Shown here one piece after another: positions 44,365 to 53,019 of a stretch of DNA of 64,000 nt. Below the pieces are notes generated by a model that was given only the letters and a program-made list of their open reading frames with translations, did no database searches and had not been told where the DNA came from. The stretch covers positions 1 to 64,000 of the forward strand of contig JAJTDF010000002.1 in the NCBI GenBank assembly GCA_021294835.1, in the 5' to 3' direction. The DNA is from Planctomycetaceae bacterium. GTDB taxonomy: Bacteria > Planctomycetota > Phycisphaerae > Phycisphaerales > UBA1924. Position 1 is the stretch's first letter. The number at the start of each line of letters is the position of its first letter. Made by a program: the position numbers and the translations under genes.

Positions 44365-46082
44365 CGCGTGCCTCCTGCGGCGGCGTTGCGACTCTCGCCG
44401 ATCGGCGACCAACCGGGGTCAGCCAGTTCGATGGCCAGTTCGAATTCCTGACGATCCTCCGCCGACCCGGGCAGCCGCTGAACCGAACGCAGCGCGGCTG
44501 ACCGGACAATCGGAATGGCGCGGATCGCGCTGGTGAGCATTTGCATCTGGGCGGTGGAATCGCCGTCACCGCGGAACTGACCGAGATCGTCACGGGAGGA
44601 CGCGACGCCTCGCAGCCGCAGGGTGGACACCGCATTGGGGACGCCGCTGGGAGCAGACAGGTGCACCTCGGAAAACCGCACGGTGGGCGGGGTGGCGGCA
44701 GAGAGTTCGGCCAGCAGCAGCCCGGCCGGGATGCTCGGCTGGCCCCAGCGAAGTACCGTCTGCTTGACCGACTCGTTCAGGCGGCTCACCTCGACGGTGC
44801 GCTTGGCGATAGCGCCGTTGACGGTCGCGGCCTGCAGACGAGTCTGCAGCAGACCGATGCGATGCTCGACCTGCTGGACCTCGGATGTTGCGAACCACGC
44901 ATCGATCCCAAGCAGCGCTAATGCGGCGGCAGCGCCGGTGAGAATGCCGGCGCGAAGCCGTCGCTCGCGATGGGCGATGCGGATCTGTTTGGACCACAGC
45001 ACCAGTTCGGGAAGCGGCCGCCTGATCCAGGCTTCGATGTCGCCCTCCTGCACCACGGACGGCGCCGGACGGTCCTGCTCTTCAAGATCAAGACCGGCCT
45101 GGGTGGCAATGGCTTCCGGCAGGCGGGCAATCAGGGCGCCAGGGCCGATGACCCGGAGGCGGACACGGGTCCGGTCGGTGTCGCGCACCCCGAAGCGGAT
45201 GGACTGCTTGAGATCGATGCTCAGCCTCTGCACAAATGGCTGGATAAGCGGCAGAACGGTTTCGGCGGCGACACCCTGCGCGGAATCAAACATGGTGCCG
45301 CGCCGTGGCAAGCCGTTGCGGGCCCACGCCTGATCGGCTTGCGCGAGCGAGAAGTGCACGGAGCCCTCCTGGCCGTCCACCGTGGTCCGCAGTTCGCGTG
45401 TGATCGCAGTTGCCAGCGTGGCACGTCCGATGGTCAGACGCCGGCAGAAGATCAGCCGACCGTCGACGGCCAGCGCGAGCGCGGAATTGTGCTGGCCGAT
45501 GTGCATCGCGATGCTGGGACCGGCGCCGCCCGATGCCGCGGTGACAATCGCCTCACGCATACCCAGCGCCGGACCCGGCACGACCGCCGACAAACGCAGT
45601 CCGACGGCCCGCAGTTGACTCGCCACTTCCCTGATACCCAGGTCCGACGCGCCGGCCACCAGCAGGTGCTTCTGCAACAGTGTTTGTTCGGGACCGTCCT
45701 GAACTGAGGACGGCGGGGAGTCCGTCCACGCCAGGCAGGCCCCGACAGAGTCGCCGCGAGGGTCCAGACCGGTGGAGTCGAGAATGGACAGGGACGCTGC
45801 ACGACGGGCGTCATCGGTGGTGATGCTGGCCGAGCAGCTGAACATCGCCACCGGCTCATCCGGCAGAGCGCTGATCACCAGCGTCTGCGCACCGGTCACG
45901 CCAAACTGGTCCACCATCTGGATCAGTGCATTCTCGGAGGCCTTGATCATCTCCGGCAGACCAGCGGTCGACCCGACATTCGGATAGGTCGTGCGGGAGA
46001 AGACCACGCGGCCCCGACGCATGATCGCCGCGACCAGGCGGCCGGGTCCGATCTCCAGAATGACCGAGGTTCGCATCTGCAC
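44361..46082 (-). CDS. PilM-PilN fusion protein (actin-like ATPase plus membrane pilus protein)
   Basis: 573 residues. The N-terminal ~350 form a PilM/ActA-like ATPase lobe pair (ILEIGPGRLVAAIMRRGRVV, ASDLGIREVASQLRAVGLRLSAVVPGP, IAMHIGQHNSALALAVDGRLIFCRRL). A membrane helix lies at about 377-393, then a coiled coil (VEHRIGLLQTRLQAATV) and a PilN/GspL-type ferredoxin-like periplasmic domain. PilM and PilN are usually separate and bind each other, so the fusion is logical. T2SS GspL has the same fused order. It overlaps the PilO-like gene by ATGA. Confidence 0.78.
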   Translation of the reverse strand: MQMRTSVILEIGPGRLVAAIMRRGRVVFSRTTYPNVGSTAGLPEMIKASENALIQMVDQFGVTGAQTLVISALPDEPVAMFSCSASITTDDARRAASLSILDSTGLDPRGDSVGACLAWTDSPPSSVQDGPEQTLLQKHLLVAGASDLGIREVASQLRAVGLRLSAVVPGPALGMREAIVTAASGGAGPSIAMHIGQHNSALALAVDGRLIFCRRLTIGRATLATAITRELRTTVDGQEGSVHFSLAQADQAWARNGLPRRGTMFDSAQGVAAETVLPLIQPFVQRLSIDLKQSIRFGVRDTDRTRVRLRVIGPGALIARLPEAIATQAGLDLEEQDRPAPSVVQEGDIEAWIRRPLPELVLWSKQIRIAHRERRLRAGILTGAAAALALLGIDAWFATSEVQQVEHRIGLLQTRLQAATVNGAIAKRTVEVSRLNESVKQTVLRWGQPSIPAGLLLAELSAATPPTVRFSEVHLSAPSGVPNAVSTLRLRGVASSRDDLGQFRGDGDSTAQMQMLTSAIRAIPIVRSAALRSVQRLPGSAEDRQEFELAIELADPGWSPIGESRNAAAGGTR

Positions 46083-46162
46083 GTGTCGGGAAACCTCTGC
46101 GGCGGGATTGCCGAACTCACCTTGTTTGCCTATCGGTCGGATGACGTGGCGGCTTTCAGCGG

Positions 46163-46468
46163 TCAGGCGGACTGCGGGCGACGAATGACGCTATCGGACG
46201 GCGTCGGGCAGGCCGCCCCGAAGGAGCGTGATGGAGGGCGTCGCCACTCGGACAGCGCCCCATCGGCAACGGCCAGTTTGTGTACGTCGTTCGGTGCGGG
46301 TGACAACTCGGGACACGTACGCGATGGCGGCAGCGGGAAGGGAACACGGCGCGTGAGGCGCTCGCGGACGCTCCCGGCGAGAGCCACCGCAGCAGGATCA
46401 GCAACGGCGACACCTGTCTCACGCATGAGCGTGAGAAGGCGTGACAGTGTTGCGAGGCGAGGATTCAT
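46163..46468 (-). CDS. small hypothetical protein in the pilus cluster
   Basis: 101 residues from the ATG at 46468 (GGAG 8 bases upstream). N-terminal helix (RLATLSRLLTLMRETGVAVADPAAVALAG), then a Pro/Ser-rich rest with no clear fold. It lies 80 bp before pilMN on the same strand and may be real, but the composition is only weakly supportive. Not recognised. Confidence 0.4.
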   Translation of the reverse strand: MNPRLATLSRLLTLMRETGVAVADPAAVALAGSVRERLTRRVPFPLPPSRTCPELSPAPNDVHKLAVADGALSEWRRPPSRSFGAACPTPSDSVIRRPQSA

Positions 46469-46849
46469 GGGCATCACTCCGCACGGTTCAGGCCGATACC
46501 GAGTGCCGGTTCTGACCATCTGGCCATGCATGTGGTCCGTCCGCAGTGCTGGCTGCCACCATTTCATGACTGAGGCCTCTGCAGATGTGATCCTGCGACG
46601 CTCTCCCTCAGGCACGGGCAACGGCTTTACTTGAGCCGTCGGCGATTCACCTCTGCCTGACACCCCACCGTGCAAAGACCGGCCCACCCTGCGATGACAG
46701 CGTACAACTCACGCTCTATTCTGGAGCTCGGCTTGCTGGCGAGTTGGCACTGCGACAACTACCACCGCAGAAGAAGCACTTCTGCCCCGACGATCACGCC
46801 GATGGACGGGAGCGGCTGGAAACCGTGACGTCAACGCCGCAGGGACCGA
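46469..46849. other. gene-free stretch
   Basis: 381 bp between the pilin and the small hypothetical gene. No convincing frame, RNA or repeat is visible. It may hold a terminator for the pilin and a promoter for the pilMN part of the cluster. Confidence 0.4.
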
Positions 46850-47314
46850 TCACCAGGTGTTCTCATTGATGCCGGTGGTGTTGGTGTTGGCCCAGATCTT
46901 GCCCACGGCTGAGTCGTAGACATACCCCGGGGTCGGGGTTCCGCTGACGATGGTCTGGGCAGGATTGGGGGTCCCGGCGGTGGGAACGGTGAACGTGCCG
47001 GCAGCGATCACGGCGCTGCCGTTGTACGGATTCGCCGGGATGTAGTCCTGCAGCACCACGCCCGGGGTCTGCATCTGGTTGAGCGATGGATACACGGGCG
47101 CCACGGTCGTCAGGTGGCTGTGTGCATAGAAATTGGAGATCGCCGACCGGACGTTGCCGAGGGTCGAGCGGAGCGTCGCCTCGCGTGCCTTGGCCGAGTA
47201 ATCGAAATACCGCGGCACCGCGATGACTGACAGAATGCCGAGCACCACAATCACTGCAAGCAGTTCGATCAGGGTGAACCCATTCTGCTTCTGGCTCTTC
47301 GTAAAGGTTCGCAT
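46850..47314 (-). CDS. type IV pilin / pseudopilin (prepilin-type N-terminal methylation)
   Basis: 154 residues from the ATG at 47314 (Shine-Dalgarno AAGGAAAGG). The prepilin leader ends NGFTLIELLAVIVVLGILSV: Gly then methylated Phe, with the conserved Glu at +5, and the long hydrophobic helix. The globular part has short beta segments (DYIPANPYNGSAVIAA, GYVYDSAVGKIWANTN), as in GspG/PulG-like pseudopilins. The closest fit is a major pseudopilin or pilin of this cluster. Confidence 0.9.
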   Translation of the reverse strand: MRTFTKSQKQNGFTLIELLAVIVVLGILSVIAVPRYFDYSAKAREATLRSTLGNVRSAISNFYAHSHLTTVAPVYPSLNQMQTPGVVLQDYIPANPYNGSAVIAAGTFTVPTAGTPNPAQTIVSGTPTPGYVYDSAVGKIWANTNTTGINENTW

Positions 47315-47358
47315 ATCGCCTTTCCTTTTATCTACCTCAGTTGCTGGCAGGTATCGGA

Positions 47359-48561
47359 TCACATCCCGACCAGCTTTGCTGAATTCCACATAGGAAGCAG
47401 CACGGCCAGGGCCACAATCAGGACAACGCCCGTGATCAGGACGATCAGGAAGGGTTCGATAACAGTCGACAGTCGCTTTGCCAGGCGAGTGGCCTCACGC
47501 TCCTGTTCGTCAGCAATCAACTGGCACATCTTCGATAACTGAGCGGCCTCCTCGCCGGAGATGAGCATCTGGCGAGCAAGCGGCGAGAAGCTCGGACACT
47601 GAGGAAGCACAGCTCCGATGCGTCCGCCCGCGCGCACCTGCCGGGCGATCCGCTGAGCATCGTCCTGCACAGCCTTGAGGGCGGAGGCACCGCCAGCGAG
47701 GTCAAGGGCCTCAAGCAGATTCAGGCCGGAGGTCAGACACAGGCCCAGGATCCGGCAGAACCGTGCCGTGGCGGTGCCGAGCATGATCACTCGCAAGGGT
47801 GAGAGCCTGAGCAGGATGGCGTGAATCACCGGAAGGACCAGCCCCCTTTTCCAGCATTGATGCAGGACCATAGCGACTCCGCCGCACCCGGCCATCCAGA
47901 GCCACCATGACCCGCGGACGGAGTTGCCGACTGCGACCAGTACCGCGGTCAGCATGGGCACCTCGATATTGCGAGCCTTGAACATGGCCCCGAACCTCGG
48001 CATGACGCCGACGGTCAGAACGATCAGGGCGAGGGCCAGGACCACGATCACGCAAGCGGGATAGACGGTCGCTGATCGCAGGGCTTGCCGGGTTTCATCC
48101 TGACGCTCAAGAGTCTCCGCCAGGAACTCAAGCGCCTTGACAAGGTTGCCGCTCTTCTCAGCGGCGGCGATCGTCTTGACGAAGATCTCGCCGAAGACCG
48201 CGGAATTTCGGCCAAGCGAGTCGGCCAGCGTCTCACCGGCCGTCACCGACTCGGCAGCTGACGCAAGAGCATCACGCAGGCGGCCGGGCTCCGCGGAGTC
48301 AGCGATCGAGCCCAGGGCTCGAGAGAGCGGGACGCCGGCGGACACCAGCACGGCGAGCTGGTGCGCGAAACGACTGGTCTCCAGCGGCGACGCAGCGGAC
48401 GGCCCGAAGCGTCGCCTGGGGACGATGTCGATGCTGGTGACCAGCAGCCCCCGTCCGGTCAACAGTCGCATCGCGGCGATCTCGGAAGCCGCTTCGATCA
48501 CTCCGACCGAGGCGACGCCGGCGCGGTCAACGGCACGGTATCGGAACGGGACGTCGCTCAT
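47359..48561 (-). CDS. type IV pilus / T2SS inner-membrane platform protein (PilC/GspF)
   Basis: 400 residues. Two GspF repeats are visible: FAHQLAVLVSAGVPLSRALGSIAD with SGNLVKALEFLAETLERQDE, and FCRILGLCLTSGLNLLEALDLA with SGEEAAQLSKMCQLIADEQERE. There are three membrane helices. The start overlaps the pilB stop by ATGA. It links the ATPase to the pilin in the inner membrane. Confidence 0.93.
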   Translation of the reverse strand: MSDVPFRYRAVDRAGVASVGVIEAASEIAAMRLLTGRGLLVTSIDIVPRRRFGPSAASPLETSRFAHQLAVLVSAGVPLSRALGSIADSAEPGRLRDALASAAESVTAGETLADSLGRNSAVFGEIFVKTIAAAEKSGNLVKALEFLAETLERQDETRQALRSATVYPACVIVVLALALIVLTVGVMPRFGAMFKARNIEVPMLTAVLVAVGNSVRGSWWLWMAGCGGVAMVLHQCWKRGLVLPVIHAILLRLSPLRVIMLGTATARFCRILGLCLTSGLNLLEALDLAGGASALKAVQDDAQRIARQVRAGGRIGAVLPQCPSFSPLARQMLISGEEAAQLSKMCQLIADEQEREATRLAKRLSTVIEPFLIVLITGVVLIVALAVLLPMWNSAKLVGM

Positions 48562-50297
48562 GCCGACAGCCTCACGGCCGATGCGGCGATATCGCGATCA
48601 AGCGAGCCTGCGGCCAGACGGATGACCTCTTCCAGAGTGGTCAGACCGAGCTGGGCCTTCTCGACGCCGTCGAGCCACATCGGCCGCATGCCTTCGCCGA
48701 GAGCAACCGATCGCACGGCGCCGGCATCGACGCCGGCAACGACAGCCTCACGGACAGGGTCGGTGACTTCCAGAAGTTCGTACACGCCCACTCGACCACG
48801 GAATCCGGTGCTGCCGCAGCGGACACAACCGGCCCCGACGCGGTATCCGCCGCTCTGCATGGCGGAACCGCCGGCGCCGCTGAACGCACTCGCTCCGGCC
48901 AGACGGCCCAGAATGCCGGGATGGGCCTCGCAGGGCCGAGCGCACTGGTCGCAGACGCGTCGGAGCAGTCGTTGCGCGAGCACGCCGCTCAGGGCGGCGG
49001 CGATGGCGAAGTTGGGCACGCCCAGGTCGGCCAGACGAGCAACCGCGCCGGCGGCGTCGCCGGTGTGGATGCTCGAGAGCACCATGTGGCCGGTGAGCGC
49101 GGCCTGCACGGCGATGCGGGCTGTTTCTTCGTCGCGAATCTCGCCGACAAGGATGACGTCGGGGTCCTGACGAAGCACGGATCGCAGCGCGGAGGCGAAA
49201 CTCAGGCCAAGGTCGGCGTTGACCTGAATCTGCCGCACCATGGGCATGCGCACCTCGACCGGGTCTTCGATGGTGATCAGGTTCCGTTCCGCGGTGTTGA
49301 GTGTGCGCAGAGCCACATAAAGGCTTGTGGTCTTGCCTGATCCGGTTGGGCCGGCGGCCAGAACCATGCCGCTGGGCTGAACGAGTACGGCCTCCAGCCG
49401 GCGGCGCTGCTCCCCGGCGAGACCAAGCGACTCCCACGTGGAGCCGGCCATGCCTCCCGCCAGAAGGCGAAGCACGACGTTCTCGCCGTGCACGGTGGGC
49501 ACGATCGAGACACGGACGTCAACGGTGCGACCGTCATGAATGAACCGAAACTTGCCTTCCTGAGGCCGTCGCGTCTGGGTAAGGTCCAGGCCGGACATGA
49601 CCTTGATGCGCTGCACGACAGCCGGGTGGCTTGAGAGGCTCGGACCCGGACGCTGGACGAGCACGCCGTCAATACGCTGCCGGAGGGTGACGCTGGAGTC
49701 CTCGGGTGAGATGTGAACGTCGGACGCGCCGACGGCGGCGGCCTCCGCGATGATCTGGTTGACCGCCTGGACAATGGGAGCTTGATCAGCCGCGATGTTC
49801 TCGCTGCCGGTCGACGACTCGGCACGAGAAGTTTGAGCCCCGTGCAGGGAGTAGGCCCGCTGGATCAGCGAGCGGAGGACGGTCTCCTCAGCAAGCACGC
49901 TGACCACCTCGCACCGCATGGCCTCGCGCACCCGGTCGGCGGCGGTGAGGTCCAGCGGGTCGACCATGGCGACACACGCCGACCCGCCCAGCACGAAGAT
50001 CGGAAACACGCCATGCCGCTCGGCAATCGACCGCGGCAGCAGAGCCGCATTGGCAACCTCGATTTCGTACTGATCAAGATCAACAAACGGGCACTCGCTG
50101 ACCTGCGCCCGGACGATGGCGGCATGCCGGGGGGTGAGAAAACGCAGACCGATGGCGGCTTCCACCAGGCCGCTCCGGCGGGAGGCGGCCTCGGCACGCA
50201 CCTTGTCAACCTGATCACCGGTCAGGTCGCCGCTCTCCAGAAGGGCGGCGATGACAAACTGGTCCTGCTCAAGCTGCAAGGCCCGCTCCTTGCTCAC
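48558..50297 (-). CDS. type IV pilus assembly / T2SS ATPase (PilB/GspE)
   Basis: 579 residues. An MshEN-type N-terminal domain (ALLESGDLTGDQVDKVRAEA, FVDLDQYEIEVANAALLPR) precedes the ATPase. Walker A is AAGPTGSGKTTSLY, the Asp box is ITIEDPVEVRMPMVRQIQV, Walker B ILVGEIRDEETARIA and the His box HMVLSSIHTGDAAGAVARL. The zinc-binding Cys pairs are CDQCARPC and CVRCGSTGF. It powers pilus or pseudopilus extension. MshEN domains can bind c-di-GMP; the exact binding residues are not checked here. It is coupled to the PilZ gene upstream. Confidence 0.95.
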   Translation of the reverse strand: MSKERALQLEQDQFVIAALLESGDLTGDQVDKVRAEAASRRSGLVEAAIGLRFLTPRHAAIVRAQVSECPFVDLDQYEIEVANAALLPRSIAERHGVFPIFVLGGSACVAMVDPLDLTAADRVREAMRCEVVSVLAEETVLRSLIQRAYSLHGAQTSRAESSTGSENIAADQAPIVQAVNQIIAEAAAVGASDVHISPEDSSVTLRQRIDGVLVQRPGPSLSSHPAVVQRIKVMSGLDLTQTRRPQEGKFRFIHDGRTVDVRVSIVPTVHGENVVLRLLAGGMAGSTWESLGLAGEQRRRLEAVLVQPSGMVLAAGPTGSGKTTSLYVALRTLNTAERNLITIEDPVEVRMPMVRQIQVNADLGLSFASALRSVLRQDPDVILVGEIRDEETARIAVQAALTGHMVLSSIHTGDAAGAVARLADLGVPNFAIAAALSGVLAQRLLRRVCDQCARPCEAHPGILGRLAGASAFSGAGGSAMQSGGYRVGAGCVRCGSTGFRGRVGVYELLEVTDPVREAVVAGVDAGAVRSVALGEGMRPMWLDGVEKAQLGLTTLEEVIRLAAGSLDRDIAASAVRLSA

Positions 50298-50691
50298 CCT
50301 CGCTGAGAGACCTGACGGCCAGCGACACCAGCGTGGTCATGACGGCCGCATGCTCAGCGTTCACCACCACACCAAGCGCATAGGTGGGGCGGCGATCGAG
50401 CATGGCGGTGCGGACGACGCGCCCGGAAATCTCAGCCAGCGGCTTGTCGGCGGCGTCGGTGATGGCGATGTCGATGGCGGCGCCGATGGGAACGAAGACC
50501 GGCACCCGCACCTCGACGCCGCCCTGGCTCACGCTGGACAGTCGACCCGGGACGCGGCCGTCAAGGCCGCCGACGCCGCGGGCAAACCGCACCTTGGAGA
50601 CGCAGGACTGTCCGACGCGCAGGGTCATGGCCATATCGCACGAGAAGCGTTCGTGCTGCCGCACTGAAAGATCTGTGCTTGGTCTGATCAT
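50269..50691 (-). CDS. PilZ domain protein
   Basis: 140 residues from the ATG at 50691. RQHERFSCDMAMTLRVG supplies the RxxxR-like part, then SVSQGGVEVRVPVFVPIG the [D/N]xSxxG-like part (here SVSQGG, without the Asp/Asn) and later GVVVNAEHA. PilZ domains bind c-di-GMP; the altered second motif makes binding uncertain. Its last 29 bases overlap the start of pilB, so it is a direct partner of the pilus cluster. Confidence 0.8.
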   Translation of the reverse strand: MIRPSTDLSVRQHERFSCDMAMTLRVGQSCVSKVRFARGVGGLDGRVPGRLSSVSQGGVEVRVPVFVPIGAAIDIAITDAADKPLAEISGRVVRTAMLDRRPTYALGVVVNAEHAAVMTTLVSLAVRSLSEGEQGAGLAA

Positions 50692-50822
50692 GACGGCTCC
50701 GGCCTGTGTTCGGGTAATCGGTCCTGCTTCGGTCGCCCTTGAGACCAGCGAAGGCCCAAAGACCCCGATCACACGGTCTCGGGGCGACGAAAGGGCAGGA
50801 AGTCATCCGATAACCAGATTTG

Positions 50823-52235
50823 TCAGGCCGGCCGAGCCCGAATGGTGACCACGCAGGCGGACTGGCCATGGACGAACACGCCGTCACCAACGGGACCGAT
50901 CTCACCGGCGGCAAACACCCCGGCGAGGGGAACCAGGGCGGCGGGCCCCGCGGGGGCGCCGGCCTTGGCCAATTGCTCACCGGCGGGCGGTTCGGCAAAG
51001 GCCCGCTGCACGGCGGCTGCGTCGTGGTGCATGGTCTTGAACAGTCTGCTGCCCCGGGCATTGCAGGAGATGAGCAACGCCCCCTCCGGCGGGCCGTGGA
51101 GAGACTGACCGTCGAGCAGCATGGCCAGATCAGCATCGGCCGCATCGGCATCACGAACGGCGAAGCGGACGGTCGTCCCGACGGGCACCGGCTCAGCAAC
51201 CACCAGCGAACCGTCTTTCTCGACCACGCCGACGACGTTGCGAATGAGGTAGTCGCCCGGGCCGAAGCGTTCCTTGTACTCGTCGATGACGCGGCCGATC
51301 ATCAGGCCCTGCACGGCCTGCTGCCGCTTGGCATCGTCCATGGGCTCGATCAAATCGTGCAGGGCCTCAAGTGCCGGACGACCGCCGAGTCGGCGGATGA
51401 TCTGGCCCTTGGCGGACGTGACAACGGTGTTGGGGCCGATCATCCGGCATCCCTGGCTGACCAGTGCATCCAGCCGGACAGCGCCGGAGAAGCTCATGCC
51501 GACGTAGCCCCGGTCATACATGCGGCCGTTGAGCAGCAGCGTGTTGCCGCCGAGTTTGCCGGACGCCGACCCGAGAGCGCCGAAGATGGGGCCCCGCCGC
51601 CCGGCCGGATCATCGCCGGACTGCGAAACCGACGAATGGCTGCTGGCCGGGCCTGCCCCCCCGGGAGAACACATGACGCGGGCGCGGGAGATCGCGTGGA
51701 GCACCGGATCAATGGGGCCCGACAGCGGATCAGCGAAGATCAATGTTCCCCGGTGCCCGACGCTCATGCCGACCGCATCGGCGACAGCGGCCAGATCAAG
51801 CTCGTGGTGGTCGTAGTGCTCCTCGGGCTGGCCCCGGAGGCCGGCGGGCATCTCCTCAGCGGCGAACGGGCTGATCGCGACGCCGGGAAGGCTGGCGGCC
51901 AGCAGCGAAACCGCCGGCGTGGCTTCCAGTTCGGTCCGACCGGAGATCACCCCTTCGCCGGCCATGGCAATGATCGCTCGCGGCGCAAGGCGACGCATGA
52001 TGGCCTCGCCAATGCGGCCGATGGCCTGCGCGTGGGCGGCGGACACGAATACGACCGCGAGGTCGGCGATCGGCTGCCCCTTTTCGATCAGTCCGGCAAG
52101 CGCGGCTTCCGCGGCCCGCTCAGCAATGGAGGTGCTGTCGCTTCCGGCGACGGCCCCCATGGCACAGGCCAGTTGGCGGGTAACGCCTGGGACCGAGTGC
52201 ATCGGGTCGGCATCGCCTTGCTTTCGCATCCGCAA
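50823..52235 (-). CDS. FIST domain (FIST N and C) sensory protein
   Basis: 470 residues from an ATG at 52235; M12 at 52202 is possible. Cytosolic. The FIST N region has SIAERAAEAALAGLIEKGQPIADLAVVFVSAAH and GRIGEAIMRRLAPRAIIAMAGEGVISG. The FIST C region includes FAVRDADAADADLAMLLDG and the late GPPEGALLISCNARGSRLF with FAAGEIGPVGDGVFVHGQSACVVTI, which closely matches the family end. FIST domains are predicted to sense small ligands, often amino acids, and pair with kinases or cyclases. Here it is upstream of PilZ and pilB, so it may feed a signal to the pilus. Confidence 0.87.
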   Translation of the reverse strand: MRMRKQGDADPMHSVPGVTRQLACAMGAVAGSDSTSIAERAAEAALAGLIEKGQPIADLAVVFVSAAHAQAIGRIGEAIMRRLAPRAIIAMAGEGVISGRTELEATPAVSLLAASLPGVAISPFAAEEMPAGLRGQPEEHYDHHELDLAAVADAVGMSVGHRGTLIFADPLSGPIDPVLHAISRARVMCSPGGAGPASSHSSVSQSGDDPAGRRGPIFGALGSASGKLGGNTLLLNGRMYDRGYVGMSFSGAVRLDALVSQGCRMIGPNTVVTSAKGQIIRRLGGRPALEALHDLIEPMDDAKRQQAVQGLMIGRVIDEYKERFGPGDYLIRNVVGVVEKDGSLVVAEPVPVGTTVRFAVRDADAADADLAMLLDGQSLHGPPEGALLISCNARGSRLFKTMHHDAAAVQRAFAEPPAGEQLAKAGAPAGPAALVPLAGVFAAGEIGPVGDGVFVHGQSACVVTIRARPA

Positions 52236-52337
52236 CTGTATGGAGCTCCTCTCGGCAGGTGCCCCCGATTGGGGGAAAACACGAGGGCGACCTCACTACC
52301 ATCAAGCGACAGTTCACCCCGAAGCAGGGAGCCTTGC

Positions 52338-52847
52338 ATGTCTCGTTTCTCGATTGTTCTGGCGGTCTATGCGGTGTGTGTGATCGTCTGCGGCCTCTGG
52401 GCGTTCTTCGCGGCGCCCGAGGGCGCCAACCCGACGACGGCACTGATCGCCACCGGGGCGATCGGAGCGATTGCGCTGGCTCTGGGCGGGGCGATCGCCG
52501 GGCTGCGATCGCGACCCAAAGCGGCGCGTGTGGCCCGTATGGCGGCTGTGCTGGTGGTGGTGTTCTTTGCGGTGATGGTGGGCTCGCTGGGCATCAAGCG
52601 GGGTGATGGCGTGGAGGCTCACCGGCAGGCGATGGCCGAGTGGCGCGAGCAGACCATGGGCGGGAAGATGGAGGACACGCCCGCCAACCGCGAGCAGTTC
52701 TTCAAGGCCAAGGGGGCGCCGGAGCGGGATCTGACGTATCTGCGAAACACGCTGTATGCTGTGTCGGGGCTGAGCGTGCTGGCGGCCGGGGCGTTGCTGT
52801 TCATGAACAGCAGCGGCGGGCGGGCAACGGCCGGCGGGAAGCCCTGA
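52338..52847 (+). CDS. small multi-spanning membrane protein of unknown function
   Basis: 169 residues from an ATG with GGGAG 6 bases upstream. Four hydrophobic stretches: SIVLAVYAVCVIVCGLWAFFA, ALIATGAIGAIALALGGAIAG, VARMAAVLVVVFFAVMVGSLG and YAVSGLSVLAAGALLFM, with a charged loop (RQAMAEWREQTMGGKMEDTP) before the last. It resembles TMEM14-like proteins only in topology. Unrecognised; divergent from the FIST gene. Confidence 0.75.
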   Translation: MSRFSIVLAVYAVCVIVCGLWAFFAAPEGANPTTALIATGAIGAIALALGGAIAGLRSRPKAARVARMAAVLVVVFFAVMVGSLGIKRGDGVEAHRQAMAEWREQTMGGKMEDTPANREQFFKAKGAPERDLTYLRNTLYAVSGLSVLAAGALLFMNSSGGRATAGGKP

Positions 52848-53019
52848 CGTTTGGACGGCGACCGGTTCCAGGACCAGCACAGCCCGAGTGTGGACGACGC
52901 CATGCGAGCGGCCTTGAGTTGCCGCAGCGTGAACCGTTCGATGCGGACGGGGCCGCCGGGCGTGCAGGGGCGGCCCGTGCACGCAGGTGGTGAGCAGTTG
53001 GCAAGCAGTTGGTGAGCCC

